Positions 1 to 9,656 are shown, counted from the first letter of the stretch. The stretch: 64,000 bases of DNA from Clostridium aestuarii (GCF_026735135.1 NZ_JAPQER010000001.1:751500-815499), one strand, 5' to 3'. Numbers and translations: made by a program. The notes: generated by a model not told the origin, from the sequence alone.

Positions 1-423
1 TTGAACATATCCCCCATAAGGAATTTTAAATGCTAATGTTCCAACTACTTGATTTGATGAAATTAACTTATCATCTTCAACATTATTAGCATCACCTTTC
101 ATCTTAAGCATTGTTTTTCCATCTTTATTTATTTTTTCTATAACTCTATGAGTAACTAGCATATTTTGCTGTTTTCTATAAGTGACTACATCTCCTTCTT
201 TTATTTCAGTTGTATCTATTTCTTTAGTTAAAATCATATCTCCTGGCTGTATTGAAGGTCTCATACTTCCAGTTAAAACTGTAAGTGGTGTATATCCTAA
301 AATAGAAGGAATCTTACCTGGATTTTTTCTTACTTGTATAACAGAATAAAAGTTCAAAACAACTAAAGCAATTAAAACTACAAGCACTATATTTCCTATC
401 CAGCTTAATACTCTTTTTATCAT
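1..423 (-). CDS. SipW-type signal peptidase I, C-terminus cut by window edge
   Basis: Membrane-bound type I signal peptidase that removes signal peptides from exported proteins. About 141 codons are visible, starting MIKRVLSWIG with one N-terminal membrane segment. The catalytic serine lies in TGSMRPSIQPGD. The base position is VTHRV, with His where bacterial LepB-type enzymes have Lys; this is the ER/SipW subtype. A GDAN box follows. The stop lies beyond base 1. It sits 165 bases downstream of the sortase gene on the same strand, so the two are probably co-transcribed. SipW enzymes often serve a few dedicated substrates (TasA-like or pilin-like proteins), so a substrate gene may lie further downstream, outside the window. 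That last point is inference. Confidence 0.86.
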   Translation of the reverse strand, partial: MIKRVLSWIGNIVLVVLIALVVLNFYSVIQVRKNPGKIPSILGYTPLTVLTGSMRPSIQPGDMILTKEIDTTEIKEGDVVTYRKQQNMLVTHRVIEKINKDGKTMLKMKGDANNVEDDKLISSNQVVGTLAFKIPYGGYVQ

Positions 424-588
424 CTCAATCTACCTTTCTTATTTTTTACTTTAATTATTTCAGGCAAAATAAAAACCAAACCTATATAAACAAATACAAG
501 TTTGGATCGGTTGCACTACTGACTCAGTATATTTCAAGTGCCCAAATACAAAATATACATCATTGTCTTCCATTATCTATTTTATTTT

Positions 589-1239
589 TTAGTTATCATT
601 TCTTTTACACACACTCTCAAGCTTACCTTGAATAATCAATCTATGAGTAGCCACTCTAATAGGAGTACATGTTATTAAAGTAACCAATTTATCTTTTCCA
701 TTTCCTTTTAAAACTCCTACTTCTTCTGGCTTTACTATAAACTTCTTGACTACTTTATATTTATATTCATCATCCTTTGAAAATATTATTATTTCGTCTC
801 CTTCTTCAACCTCGTCAAGTCTGTTAAAATGTCTTCCATAGGTATAGCATCTATGTCCTGCAATAGCATAATTTCCTACTTCACCTAGTTTTCCTGTATT
901 ATTCATATGTGCTACAGAAACTCTAAGATTTTCCCTAGTTTCTCCCTCCATAATAGGCATATATAAATCAATTTTTGCTATTTTCAAGATTGGAGAATTT
1001 TTAGGAATTTTTATTTTAGACCCATTGCTTTTAGTTTTCAAAACAGAATTAGTATCATTCTGTTGTTTTTCTTCACTTTCAACAAGAGCTTTTTCCATAT
1101 CGCCTATACTTTTCATGCTTTCTTCATACTGTTCAAGTACATTATTCTGTTCATGTGTATAGTAAGCTTCTCTTATTTTGGGATACATCATAACAAGTAT
1201 TCCTATAGTAATTAAAACAGTAGCCCATACTTTCCTCAT
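589..1239 (-). CDS. Class D sortase
   Basis: Cysteine transpeptidase that attaches sorted surface proteins to the cell envelope or joins pilin subunits. The 216-residue protein has an N-terminal membrane anchor (about residues 5-22), a linker rich in Glu/Gln/Lys, and a sortase domain from about residue 85. Visible catalytic residues are His in AIAGHRCYT, Cys in TLITCTP and Arg in ATHRLIIQGKL. An AAAGGA ribosome site precedes the ATG. It is followed by a SipW-type signal peptidase on the same strand, a pairing that fits a surface-protein maturation locus. The class D call rests on length and motif context; class assignment by eye is less certain than the sortase call itself. Confidence 0.9.
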   Translation of the reverse strand: MRKVWATVLITIGILVMMYPKIREAYYTHEQNNVLEQYEESMKSIGDMEKALVESEEKQQNDTNSVLKTKSNGSKIKIPKNSPILKIAKIDLYMPIMEGETRENLRVSVAHMNNTGKLGEVGNYAIAGHRCYTYGRHFNRLDEVEEGDEIIIFSKDDEYKYKVVKKFIVKPEEVGVLKGNGKDKLVTLITCTPIRVATHRLIIQGKLESVCKRNDN

Positions 1240-1550
1240 ATATCTAAATTCCTTTTCAAAGCTTTATTATAATAAAATCTGCATTACATCTTTCCTATGT
1301 AAAAATTGATATTTAACTTGTTAAAATAAATAACATTACTATATACTATCATTTACACCATCAGTTTCCTTAAATTCTATTTAATTACATTTATATTGTA
1401 CTATAACCATTTTTACATTTCAATAGTTTTGTGAAATATTTTCTAAAAATTTACATCTACAACATTTTATTCATCATGAATTTATACTTAAATCTTTCTT
1501 TTATTAAACAAAAATTAATTTAAATTCATCTTTACACTAGTAAATCAACC
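1240..1550. other. Gene-free AT-rich stretch
   Basis: Lies upstream of the sortase gene and presumably carries its promoter. I see no open frame with a ribosome site on either strand and no clear hairpin. It ends at a block of TTAATTG-like heptads. Confidence 0.5.
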
Positions 1551-1578
1551 TTAATTGTTAACTCTTAATTGTTAATTA
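1551..1578. repeat. TTAATTG heptad repeat, copy 1
   Basis: Four adjoining heptads read TTAATTG, TTAACTC, TTAATTG, TTAATTA. The block lies just 3' of the zinc-ribbon gene's terminator. Copies 2 and 3 lie within the next kilobase, and a variant lies at 17823-17857. Confidence 0.6.
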
Positions 1579-1581
1579 AAA

Positions 1582-1611
1582 AAAGAACATTAATTTAATT
1601 CAATGCTCTTT
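1582..1611 (-). terminator. Rho-independent terminator after the zinc-ribbon gene
   Basis: On the minus strand AAAGAGCATT pairs with AATGTTCTTT, with one G-U wobble, and is followed by a run of T. The stem is complete only when read as minus-strand RNA, which fixes its direction. Confidence 0.75.
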
Positions 1612-1619
1612 CCTCAATA

Positions 1620-1823
1620 TTATTTAGTTTTATTTTTCTGTATTTTACATTTTGAAAGTTTTATTTCCTCATGTTTTAGTTTTGCCCCACATGAATCACA
1701 TTTATGTTCGCCCTCACCATAAGCTGTATACCAAACTCTACCACATTTAGTGCAAACTAATCTTACTATACCAATCGCCCCCATCTTTTTAGTAAATTTT
1801 TTATTTTTTACATTTATATACAT
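1620..1823 (-). CDS. Small zinc-ribbon protein, unknown function
   Basis: A 67-residue basic protein with two CxxC knuckles, CTKCG near residue 24 and CDSCG near residue 42, the pattern of a single structural zinc ribbon. Such small ribbons occur in RNA- or DNA-binding and regulatory proteins, but nothing here fixes a role. No strong ribosome site precedes the first ATG. An internal ATG at codon 15 (MGAIGIVRL) would still keep the whole ribbon. It is flanked by heptad repeats on both sides and has its own terminator, so it is probably a single-gene unit. Confidence 0.65.
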   Translation of the reverse strand: MYINVKNKKFTKKMGAIGIVRLVCTKCGRVWYTAYGEGEHKCDSCGAKLKHEEIKLSKCKIQKNKTK

Positions 1824-1914
1824 TTTAGGATATTATTAGTATACACTAAATATTATTGATACGTTACACTTTGATAATTAAAAATTAAGAATTATTTAAA
1901 AATGATATTTCACA

Positions 1915-1949
1915 TTAATTGTTAAATCTTAATTGTTAATTCTTAATTT
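1915..1949. repeat. TTAATTG heptad repeat, copy 2
   Basis: Five adjoining heptads: TTAATTG, TTAAATC, TTAATTG, TTAATTC, TTAATTT. It sits immediately downstream of the DUF4363 gene's stop codon. Confidence 0.6.
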
Positions 1950-1955
1950 AGAAAG

Positions 1956-2321
1956 TTATCTAGTTAACTCTTTCCAATTTTCTAAAGCAGCATTTAACTC
2001 CACTAGTGCACCAGCTTTATCTTCTGCTATCATTATTCCTTTAAGTCTAGCTATATTTATACTTAAATTATATATTTCATCTCTTTCAACACTAAACTGT
2101 ATTCTAGGTATAATCTTATTCCAAGCAACTTCAAGTTTTGTTATATCCTCTTTAAAATCATCCCACCTATCTTCTTTTATATCTTCTAATGCCATTGTCA
2201 TATACCCTAATACATCTTCTGATGGATCACGTGGTTTCTTTAAATAACTTCCCCCCAACATAACAAAAACAAATACTGTTAAAGCAGCTAATGGAATAAG
2301 CTTGCACAAAATTTTTTTCAT
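1956..2321 (-). CDS. DUF4363 family small membrane-anchored protein
   Basis: A 121-residue protein with one N-terminal hydrophobic segment (about residues 6-26) and a charged, helical remainder of about 90 residues ending ALENWKELTR. The composition fits the DUF4363 family, which commonly accompanies YetF/DUF421 membrane proteins in clostridia; function is unknown. I start at the ATG preceded by GGAGGGCTTTTT. A longer frame upstream lacks a ribosome site. It follows the YetF gene on the same strand after about 190 bases that hold a heptad repeat, so co-transcription is likely. Confidence 0.7.
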   Translation of the reverse strand: MKKILCKLIPLAALTVFVFVMLGGSYLKKPRDPSEDVLGYMTMALEDIKEDRWDDFKEDITKLEVAWNKIIPRIQFSVERDEIYNLSINIARLKGIMIAEDKAGALVELNAALENWKELTR

Positions 2322-2477
2322 AAAAAGCCCTCCATTCATCAGTTTATTCAACCGTGGAAATTGCATAATTAAAAATTTCAAGTGCGAAATGTAAGTTTTG
2401 TTGTAAACAGCGTCTTAAAATTTCTCTTTCAATACATAAAAATAATTTAAGTTTAGCTTTACGACAGTAAAGCAACA

Positions 2478-2520
2478 TTAATTGTTAATTGTTAATTGTT
2501 AATTGTTAATTATTAATTAA
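2478..2520. repeat. TTAATTG heptad repeat, copy 3 (most regular)
   Basis: Four perfect TTAATTG units in tandem, then TTAATTA and a TTAATTAA end, without spacers. The block runs into the stop codon of the YetF gene (TAA at 2513-2515 on the minus strand), so the repeat supplies the last codons of that gene. Confidence 0.8.
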
Positions 2521-3208
2521 CTGTATGGTCTTTATAGAGATCAATATACATTTCTTTATTAGGATTATACACAGCAATAAAAACTTCTGAAATATCATTA
2601 ACTCCTTTTATTTTTAATTGCTTATTTAACCATTTACGAGTTTTATTAATAGCATTAAGATTTTGTTCAATAACTATTCCGTCATAAATCAACTCTTTAT
2701 CTACAAATGTAGGTTCTGTTTTTATATTTAAGTCCTTACGTGTTGCTGGCAAAGTCTCTGACTTTTTCAACACCGATAACTTACCATCCTTTTCTAATAC
2801 TGCAAAAGCTACCTCTCTTAAGTCAAAAATATCCTTATCTCTCAATTCTTCTAACAAATCACCTAATGTATATCTCACTTTTTTCATAGATTCTTCTAAT
2901 ATTTTTCCATTCATAATTAAAATAGTAGGTTTGCCATTTATATATTCTGAAGCCTTTCTCCATTTCAAACTAATAAATTGAAGCGTAATTGCTAAACAAC
3001 TCCATACCAAAAGTCCAACCCAATGTGACCAAGCACTACTGGTTAAATTTGTAGTAAGATTAGCAGCAATACCTCCAATCGTTATACCTACTATATAATC
3101 AAAAAAAGTAAGTTGACTAATTTGCTGTTTTCCAAGCACACGAGCAAATATTAATAGAGTAAAAAAAGATATTATTGCCCTCACTAATACTATAAGAGCT
3201 TCATTCAT
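2513..3208 (-). CDS. YetF/DUF421 family membrane protein
   Basis: Integral membrane protein of 231 residues. It has three N-terminal membrane segments (about residues 4-20, 34-52 and 60-80) and the family's conserved stretch LTFFDYIVGITIGGIAA. A soluble C-terminal part made of two DUF421-type halves follows, with GKPTILIMNGKILEESMKK near residue 95. YetF-like proteins occur in many spore formers and their biochemical role is unclear. I start at the ATG after AGGGGGT; an upstream in-frame extension runs through the gltBD terminator and is not credible. It probably forms an operon with the DUF4363 gene downstream. Confidence 0.85.
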   Translation of the reverse strand: MNEALIVLVRAIISFFTLLIFARVLGKQQISQLTFFDYIVGITIGGIAANLTTNLTSSAWSHWVGLLVWSCLAITLQFISLKWRKASEYINGKPTILIMNGKILEESMKKVRYTLGDLLEELRDKDIFDLREVAFAVLEKDGKLSVLKKSETLPATRKDLNIKTEPTFVDKELIYDGIVIEQNLNAINKTRKWLNKQLKIKGVNDISEVFIAVYNPNKEMYIDLYKDHTVN

Positions 3209-3285
3209 ACAACTACCCCCTCTCTTTAGGTATCGCTTCACACTATTCTTATTATGTGAAATCAATAAAATATTATTATAAAAAA

Positions 3286-3325
3286 GAAAAGCCATAGCAT
3301 GAAATTAATCATACTACAGCTTTTC
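3286..3325 (-). terminator. Terminator of gltBD
   Basis: On the minus strand a 16-base arm GAAAAGCTGTAGTATG pairs fully with CATGCTATGGCTTTTC, allowing G-U wobble, with an 8-base loop and a T-rich tail. It starts about 10 bases after the gltD stop. Confidence 0.8.
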
Positions 3326-3334
3326 ATATCAAAT

Positions 3335-4786
3335 TTATCCTCTTAAAAACGTTTCTCCCATAAGGTATTCATCCACACTTTTTGCAGCAACTCTTCCATC
3401 ATTAATTGCTTTAACAACCAACGATTGTCCAGTTCTCATATCTCCTGCTGCAAATATGCCTTTTTTACTTGTCATGTGTTTTTCATCCGTTTTTATATTT
3501 CCTCTTTCATCAAGTTCTAATTGCAAATCATTTATAACACCTGCATGCTGTGGATGTAAGAATCCCATAGCAAGTAGTACTAAATCTGCCTTAATTTCAA
3601 ATTCTGTACCTTCTAACTCATTAAGATTCATTCTACCATTTTCGTCTTTTGTCCATTCAACTTTTATACCATTAAGCTTAATTAATTTTCCATTTTTACC
3701 TATAAACTTTTTAGTACCTACATTCCATTCTTGAACAAAATTCCCTTCTTCAAAGCCTTCTTGATGTGATGTACTAACTTTAAGAAGCTTAGGATAAGTA
3801 GGCCAAGGCATTGTATCATTTCTTTCTTCTGAAGGTTTAGGCATTATTTCATATTGATATACATTTTTAGCACCTTGTCTTAGAGAAGTACCAACACAGT
3901 CAGAACCTGTATCTCCACCACCTATAACCACAACAACTTTATCTTTAGCAGTTATTTCTTCACCATCTATTTTTTTATCTGCTGCCTTTTTATTTTGTTG
4001 TGATAAGAATTCCATTGCAAAATGAACTCCTTTAAGATCTCTACCTTCCGCTTTTAAATCTCTAGGTATAGTGGAACCTCCTGTTAATACTACTGCATCA
4101 AATTCTTTTGTAAATTCTTCTGCTTTAATGTCTACACCAACATTAGTATTAGTTTTGAACTCTATTCCTTCTTGTTCCATTATTGATATACGCCTATCAA
4201 TTACATTCTTTTCTAATTTGAAATCAGGAATACCATATCTTAATAATCCTCCAATTTCATCAGCTCGTTCAAATAACACAACATTATGTCCTGCTGAATT
4301 AAGTTCTGCTGCAGCTGCAAGTCCTGCCGGACCTGATCCTACAACAGCTACTTTTTTACCTGTTCTAACTTTTGGTGGATTAGGTTTTACCCACCCTTCT
4401 TTATAAGCTTTTTCTATTATACTGACTTCAATTTCTCTAATAGATACAGCTTTTCTATTTACTCCAAGAGCACAAGCAGCCTCACAAAGTGCTGGGCAAA
4501 TTCTTCCTGTAAACTCTGGAAAATTACTTGTTAAATTTAATCTGTCAAAAGCTTTTTTCCAATCATCTCTATATACCATATCATTCCAATCAGGAATTAA
4601 GTTTCCAAGAGGACATCCCCAATTACAGAAAGCAGTACCACAATCCATACATCTTGCTGCCTGCTGCTGCATTTCTTCTTTTGTTAGAGGTACATAAACT
4701 TCTTTATAGTCTTTTACTCTTTCTTTAACTGAACGTTTATTAAAATTATTTCTTTCAAATTCTTTAAATCCTGTTAATTTCCCCAT
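3335..4786 (-). CDS. gltD: Glutamate synthase small subunit (NADPH)
   Basis: Beta subunit of glutamate synthase. It takes electrons from NAD(P)H through FAD and two [4Fe-4S] clusters and passes them to the large subunit, which makes glutamate from glutamine and 2-oxoglutarate. The 483 residues show an N-terminal cluster-binding region (CMDCGTAFCNWGCPLGN and CPALCEAACALG), a first dinucleotide fold (VVGSGPAGLAAAAELN) for FAD, a second (VVIGGGDTGSDCVG) for NADPH, and a C-terminal FAD closure (GIFAAGDMRTGQSLV). Length is normal. It lies 15 bases after gltB, with its own AAGGGGG ribosome site, so the pair is one operon. Confidence 0.96.
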   Translation of the reverse strand: MGKLTGFKEFERNNFNKRSVKERVKDYKEVYVPLTKEEMQQQAARCMDCGTAFCNWGCPLGNLIPDWNDMVYRDDWKKAFDRLNLTSNFPEFTGRICPALCEAACALGVNRKAVSIREIEVSIIEKAYKEGWVKPNPPKVRTGKKVAVVGSGPAGLAAAAELNSAGHNVVLFERADEIGGLLRYGIPDFKLEKNVIDRRISIMEQEGIEFKTNTNVGVDIKAEEFTKEFDAVVLTGGSTIPRDLKAEGRDLKGVHFAMEFLSQQNKKAADKKIDGEEITAKDKVVVVIGGGDTGSDCVGTSLRQGAKNVYQYEIMPKPSEERNDTMPWPTYPKLLKVSTSHQEGFEEGNFVQEWNVGTKKFIGKNGKLIKLNGIKVEWTKDENGRMNLNELEGTEFEIKADLVLLAMGFLHPQHAGVINDLQLELDERGNIKTDEKHMTSKKGIFAAGDMRTGQSLVVKAINDGRVAAKSVDEYLMGETFLRG

Positions 4787-4801
4787 ATTAATGCCCCCTT
4801 T

Positions 4802-7800
4802 CTAAGAAACTTTACTTCCCTTTTTGGATTTTTCTAATATCAGTTTATATGCAGTTGGAATTGTCTTTTTAAACTTAGCTTTATATTCATCCCAATTATC
4901 TAAAATATCTTTTGCTTTTTCACTATTTGTATACTCATAATGCTCTTTCAATAATTTTTGCACTTTTAATACGTCCTTATCATCTTCCAATTCACTTATT
5001 TCTATCATTTCTCTATTACATTTTCCTTCAAATTCACTATCTTCATCAAGTATAAATGCAGTACCCCCACTCATACCTGCTCCAAAGTTTCTACCAGCTT
5101 TTCCTATTACAACTACAGTTCCACCAGTCATATATTCACAGCAGTGATCTCCAACACCTTCAACTACAGCTTCAGCTCCACTATTTCTTACTGCAAAACG
5201 TTCTCCAACTATTCCATTTACAAATAGCTTACCACTAGTAGCTCCGTATAAAATTGTATTACCTGCTATATATCCTTCTGATGATTTATATAACGATTTT
5301 TCTGGAGTTTTTATTATGATTTTTCCACCTGATAGACACTTACCTACATAATCATTAGCATCTCCTTCAAGTATCATAGTCAATCCATTAACTCCAAAAG
5401 CACCAAAACTTTGACCAGCTGAACCTTTAAAATTAAATAGTATTGTATCTTCTTCAAGACCTTCTTCTCCATGAATTTTTGATATTTTTCCACTTAGCAT
5501 TATTCCTACGCTTCTATCAACATTATTTATTTCAAAACTTCCTCTAACTGGCTTTTTATCATGAAGTGCAGGTTCTGCAAATTGTATTAGTTTACGATCC
5601 ATAGCCTTATCTATTCCGTGGTCTTGAGCTATAACACAATATGGTTTTATTCTCTTAGGCATATCTGGTCTATAAAGAATACTAGATAAATCAAGTCCTT
5701 TAGCCTTCCAGTGTTCTACTGCTTTTTTAGCCTTAATCTTATCTACTCTACCTATCATTTCATTCATAGTTCTAAATCCAAGCTTAGCCATATATTCTCT
5801 TGCTTCTGAAGCAATAAAAGTAAGGAAATTAATCAAATACTCTGCTTTTCCTTTAAAGTTCTTTCTAAGTTCTGGATCTTGAGTTGCAACTCCCATATCA
5901 CACGTATTACATTGACAATTACGAAGCATTGTACATCCCATAACTACAAGAGCAGTTGTTGCAAATCCAAACTCTTCAGCGCCAAGCAATGCCCCTATTA
6001 CAACATCTCTACCTGTTTTAATCTGACCATCTGTTTGAAGTCTTACTCTACTTCTTAAATTATTAAGCATTAACACTTGATGTGTTTCTGAAAGACCAAT
6101 TTCCCAAGGTATACCAGCATGCTTTATAGATGAAAGTGGTGCTGCACCTGTTCCTCCATCATGTCCACTGATTAATATTAAATCAGCATGAGCTTTAGCT
6201 ACACCAGCTGCAATAGTTCCTACTCCAACCTCTGAAACAAGCTTTACACTTACGTTACTGCTAGGATTTACAGATTTTAAATCGTAAATAAGTTGTGCTA
6301 AATCTTCTATAGAATATATATCATGGTGTGGTGGTGGTGAAATCAAATCTATTCCCGGCGTTGAATGTCTAAGCTTAGCTATATATTCATTAACTTTTTT
6401 ACCTGGAAGATGTCCGCCTTCTCCTGGTTTAGCTCCTTGAGCTACTTTTATTTGAAGCTCATCTGCATTAACAAGATAGTTTGTTGTTACACCAAAACGT
6501 GCAGAAGCTACTTGTTTAATAGCACTTCTTCTGCTATCTCCATTACTATCTAATTTAAACCTAATACTATCTTCTCCACCTTCTCCTGAGTTGCTCTTTC
6601 CACCTAATCTATTCATAGCTATTGCTATCGTTTCATGAGCTTCTCTACTAATTGACCCTAAAGACATAGCCCCTGTACAAAATCTTTTAACTATTTCACT
6701 TACTGGTTCTACTTCTTCAATTGGAATAGGATTTTGTGCTTCTTCTAGTTCAAATAATCCTCTAATTGTACATAGATTTTTGCTTTGATCATTAATATGT
6801 TTTGCATATTCCTTGTATACATCATAGTTATTTGTTCTAGCAGCTATTTGAAGCTTATATATAGTTTCTGGATTAAACAAGTGGAATTCCCCACCTTTTC
6901 TCCATGAATAATTTCCGCCTACATCCAGTTCCGAAACAGATCTTCTTAATCTATTAAAAGCATTTTTATGTCTCATAAGTACTTCTTCTGCTACTGTTTC
7001 TAATCCAATTCCTCCAATTCTTGAAGGAGTTCCATGGAAATACTTATCTATAAATTCTTCATTTAAACCAAGTGCTTCAAATATTTGTGCTCCATGGTAA
7101 CTTTGAATTGTACAAATACCCATCTTAGATAGAATTTTTAACAAACCTTTATTATTTGCTTTTATATAATTCTTGCAAGCTTCTTTAGCACTTAATCCTT
7201 TTATTTGTCCTTCTTTTACCATATTTCCTACAGTTTCTATAGCTAAATATGGATTTATAGCAGTAGCTCCATAACCAATTAATAATGCAAAATGCATAGT
7301 TTCTCTAGCTTCTCCTGTTTCTACTATTATAGAAACCTTAGTTCTGCTCTTTTTCTTAATTAAGTAATGGTGAACTGCTGATACTGCAAGCAAGCTAGGA
7401 ATTGCAGCTTCATATCCATCAACCTTTTTATCACTTAAAATCAATATATTATAGCCTTCTTTTACACGTTTAGAGGCTCTATCACAGATTAATTCAAGTG
7501 CATTTTTGAATCCTTCTATTCCACTATCATATTTAAATGTTATAGGTATTCTTGTTGCTTTGAAATGCTTATCTCTAATACTTCTTATTTTTGACATTTC
7601 AGAATTAGATAAAATAGGAGTTTTAAGTTCTATAAAAGGATTATTTAATTCTTCTTTATTTAGTATATTTTCTTGTGTACCTACATAATTTTTAAGAGAC
7701 ATAACAATTCCTTCTCTTATTGAATCTATTGGTGGGTTTGTAACTTGTGCAAATAATTGTCTGAAATATGAAAATAATAACTGACTTTTATTTGATAATA

Positions 7801-9325
7801 CAGCTAAAGGAGCATCATTCCCCATTGAACCAATAGGCTCTTTACCATCTTCAGCCATAGGCTTTAAGATTGATTTTAAATCCTCCATTGTATATCCAAA
7901 AGCTTGCTGTATTTCTTTTAAACTTTCTGACTCAATTTCATAATTTTCAACTACTTCGTCAAAATCTTCTAATGAAAATTTATTTTCTTCTATTATCTTT
8001 TTATAAGGCTTATCATTACTTAATTCCTTTTTTATTTCTTCGTCTTTAAAGATTTTCCCAAGCTTAGTATCTACCAATAGCATTTTTCCTGGTTCTAATC
8101 TACCTTTTTCAATTATTTCTTCTGGACTATAATTAATTACTCCAAGTTCTGATGCCACAACTATTTGTCCATTTTTTGTAATTACATATTTTGCAGGTCT
8201 AAGTCCATTTCTATCTAGAGTTGTTCCTATTTGAATACCATCACAGAAAAATACTGCTGCTGGTCCATCCCATGGTTCAATCATAGATGCATGATATTCA
8301 TAAAAAGCTTTTTTATATTCAGGCATAAATTCATTTTGTTGCCAAGCTTCTGGAATAAGCATTGCCATAGCATGACTATTGATTCTACCATCAGCTTTTA
8401 AAAGCTCAAACATATTATCTAAAGAAGCTGAATCACTTACATTAGGTGTAATAATAGGAAATAGCTTAGATAATTTTTCTCCAAAAACATCAGATTTTAA
8501 AACACCTTCTCTGGCATTCATCCAGTTTCTGTTTCCTCTTATAGTATTAATTTCTCCATTATGAGCTAAATATCTGAATGGTTGAGCTAAATCCCAAGTT
8601 GGAAAAGTATTTGTACTAAATCTTTGATGAACTAATGCCATTGCACTTTTAAAGTTTATATCATTTAAATCCAGATAAAAACCATTTATTTGATCTGCAA
8701 GTAATAATCCTTTATAAACTATTGTTCTACTTGATAAACTGCAAATATAAAAATACTCTGTACTTCTTTTTACAAGCTTCTTAACTTCATTTTCTGCTCT
8801 TTTTCTGATTATATATAGTCTTCTTTCAAATTCTTCTTGTTTAAGATTGCCGCATTTCTCTATAAAAATTTGTCTTATTAAAGGTTCTGTTCCTTTAGCT
8901 GTTTCTCCAATTACTCTATTATCAGTTGGAACATTTCTCCATCCTAAAACCTTTTGCCCTTCTTCTTCAATGATTCTTTCTAGTATTCCTTCGCATTGAT
9001 ATCTTAGAGCTGTTTCTTTAGGTAAAAATATCATTCCTGCAGCATATTCACCTGGCTTAGGTAGTTCTATTCCTAAATTATCACAGGATATTCTAAAAAA
9101 TTGATCTGGTATTTGAAGCATTATTCCTGCTCCATCACCTGTTTTAGGGTCTGAACCCACTGCTCCTCTATGTGTTAAATTCACTAAAACTTTAAGACCT
9201 TTTTTAACTATGTCGTGAGTCTTTTGTCCTTTTACGTTAGCTACAAAGCCAACTCCACAATTATCTTTTTCAAACTGTGGATCATAAAGCCCCTGTTTTT
9301 TTGGTACCCCTCTGTTATCTATCAT
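4802..9325 (-). CDS. gltB: Glutamate synthase large subunit
   Basis: Alpha subunit of glutamate synthase, the main route from ammonium-derived glutamine to glutamate. The 1507-residue protein has a class II glutamine amidotransferase domain with the nucleophile in DNCGVGFV; a short N-terminal peptide is normally removed to expose that Cys. A central domain, the FMN-binding synthase domain with PPPHHDIYSIEDLAQLI, and a [3Fe-4S] site (CTMLRNCQCNTC) follow. The C-terminal beta-helix is rich in glycine (GGTAFILDEDSEF). I start at the ATG that follows GGGGGGAAG rather than eight codons upstream. It is the first gene of gltBD. Together with amtB-glnB at 27-29 kb it covers ammonium assimilation. Confidence 0.96.
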   Translation of the reverse strand: MIDNRGVPKKQGLYDPQFEKDNCGVGFVANVKGQKTHDIVKKGLKVLVNLTHRGAVGSDPKTGDGAGIMLQIPDQFFRISCDNLGIELPKPGEYAAGMIFLPKETALRYQCEGILERIIEEEGQKVLGWRNVPTDNRVIGETAKGTEPLIRQIFIEKCGNLKQEEFERRLYIIRKRAENEVKKLVKRSTEYFYICSLSSRTIVYKGLLLADQINGFYLDLNDINFKSAMALVHQRFSTNTFPTWDLAQPFRYLAHNGEINTIRGNRNWMNAREGVLKSDVFGEKLSKLFPIITPNVSDSASLDNMFELLKADGRINSHAMAMLIPEAWQQNEFMPEYKKAFYEYHASMIEPWDGPAAVFFCDGIQIGTTLDRNGLRPAKYVITKNGQIVVASELGVINYSPEEIIEKGRLEPGKMLLVDTKLGKIFKDEEIKKELSNDKPYKKIIEENKFSLEDFDEVVENYEIESESLKEIQQAFGYTMEDLKSILKPMAEDGKEPIGSMGNDAPLAVLSNKSQLLFSYFRQLFAQVTNPPIDSIREGIVMSLKNYVGTQENILNKEELNNPFIELKTPILSNSEMSKIRSIRDKHFKATRIPITFKYDSGIEGFKNALELICDRASKRVKEGYNILILSDKKVDGYEAAIPSLLAVSAVHHYLIKKKSRTKVSIIVETGEARETMHFALLIGYGATAINPYLAIETVGNMVKEGQIKGLSAKEACKNYIKANNKGLLKILSKMGICTIQSYHGAQIFEALGLNEEFIDKYFHGTPSRIGGIGLETVAEEVLMRHKNAFNRLRRSVSELDVGGNYSWRKGGEFHLFNPETIYKLQIAARTNNYDVYKEYAKHINDQSKNLCTIRGLFELEEAQNPIPIEEVEPVSEIVKRFCTGAMSLGSISREAHETIAIAMNRLGGKSNSGEGGEDSIRFKLDSNGDSRRSAIKQVASARFGVTTNYLVNADELQIKVAQGAKPGEGGHLPGKKVNEYIAKLRHSTPGIDLISPPPHHDIYSIEDLAQLIYDLKSVNPSSNVSVKLVSEVGVGTIAAGVAKAHADLILISGHDGGTGAAPLSSIKHAGIPWEIGLSETHQVLMLNNLRSRVRLQTDGQIKTGRDVVIGALLGAEEFGFATTALVVMGCTMLRNCQCNTCDMGVATQDPELRKNFKGKAEYLINFLTFIASEAREYMAKLGFRTMNEMIGRVDKIKAKKAVEHWKAKGLDLSSILYRPDMPKRIKPYCVIAQDHGIDKAMDRKLIQFAEPALHDKKPVRGSFEINNVDRSVGIMLSGKISKIHGEEGLEEDTILFNFKGSAGQSFGAFGVNGLTMILEGDANDYVGKCLSGGKIIIKTPEKSLYKSSEGYIAGNTILYGATSGKLFVNGIVGERFAVRNSGAEAVVEGVGDHCCEYMTGGTVVVIGKAGRNFGAGMSGGTAFILDEDSEFEGKCNREMIEISELEDDKDVLKVQKLLKEHYEYTNSEKAKDILDNWDEYKAKFKKTIPTAYKLILEKSKKGSKVS

Positions 9326-9385
9326 CAACTTCCCCCCACTATTATTCATTTGAATTAATTATAAATGAATTTAGTTTTACTTAAT

Positions 9386-9414
9386 ATTATATAAGGATTT
9401 ATGCAATTTTTCAA
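9386..9414 (-). promoter_or_regulatory. Sigma-A-type promoter of gltBD
   Basis: On the minus strand TTGAAA and TATAAT are separated by exactly 17 bases, about 60 bases upstream of the chosen gltB start. Both boxes are at or near consensus. No operator was recognised beside it. Confidence 0.7.
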
Positions 9415-9656
9415 CATTATCATTGCAATTTTCATTATAGTGCCACTAATTTTTACATTTTTTTAAGTGTAATACATTTTTTTTGAATTTTTCGTTCTTC
9501 TTTCTTGCTAAAAGCAAGCATTTTTAAGTAAAAAACTATATATTTGGTATAAATTTCATCTATAAAAATAAATTCTTATAAAAATTTATAAAACCATGCA
9601 TGCCTTAAAATACGTTTAATCACAAAATAATTTTTAAACTTCAAAAAATAAAAATA

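Noticed and set aside
2478..2520. Possible CRISPR repeat
   Set aside because: The units are seven bases long with no spacers, and no cas genes are present.
3209..3295. Longer N-terminus for the YetF protein
   Set aside because: The 29 extra codons cover part of the gltBD terminator and lack a ribosome site, while the inner ATG has AGGGGGT.
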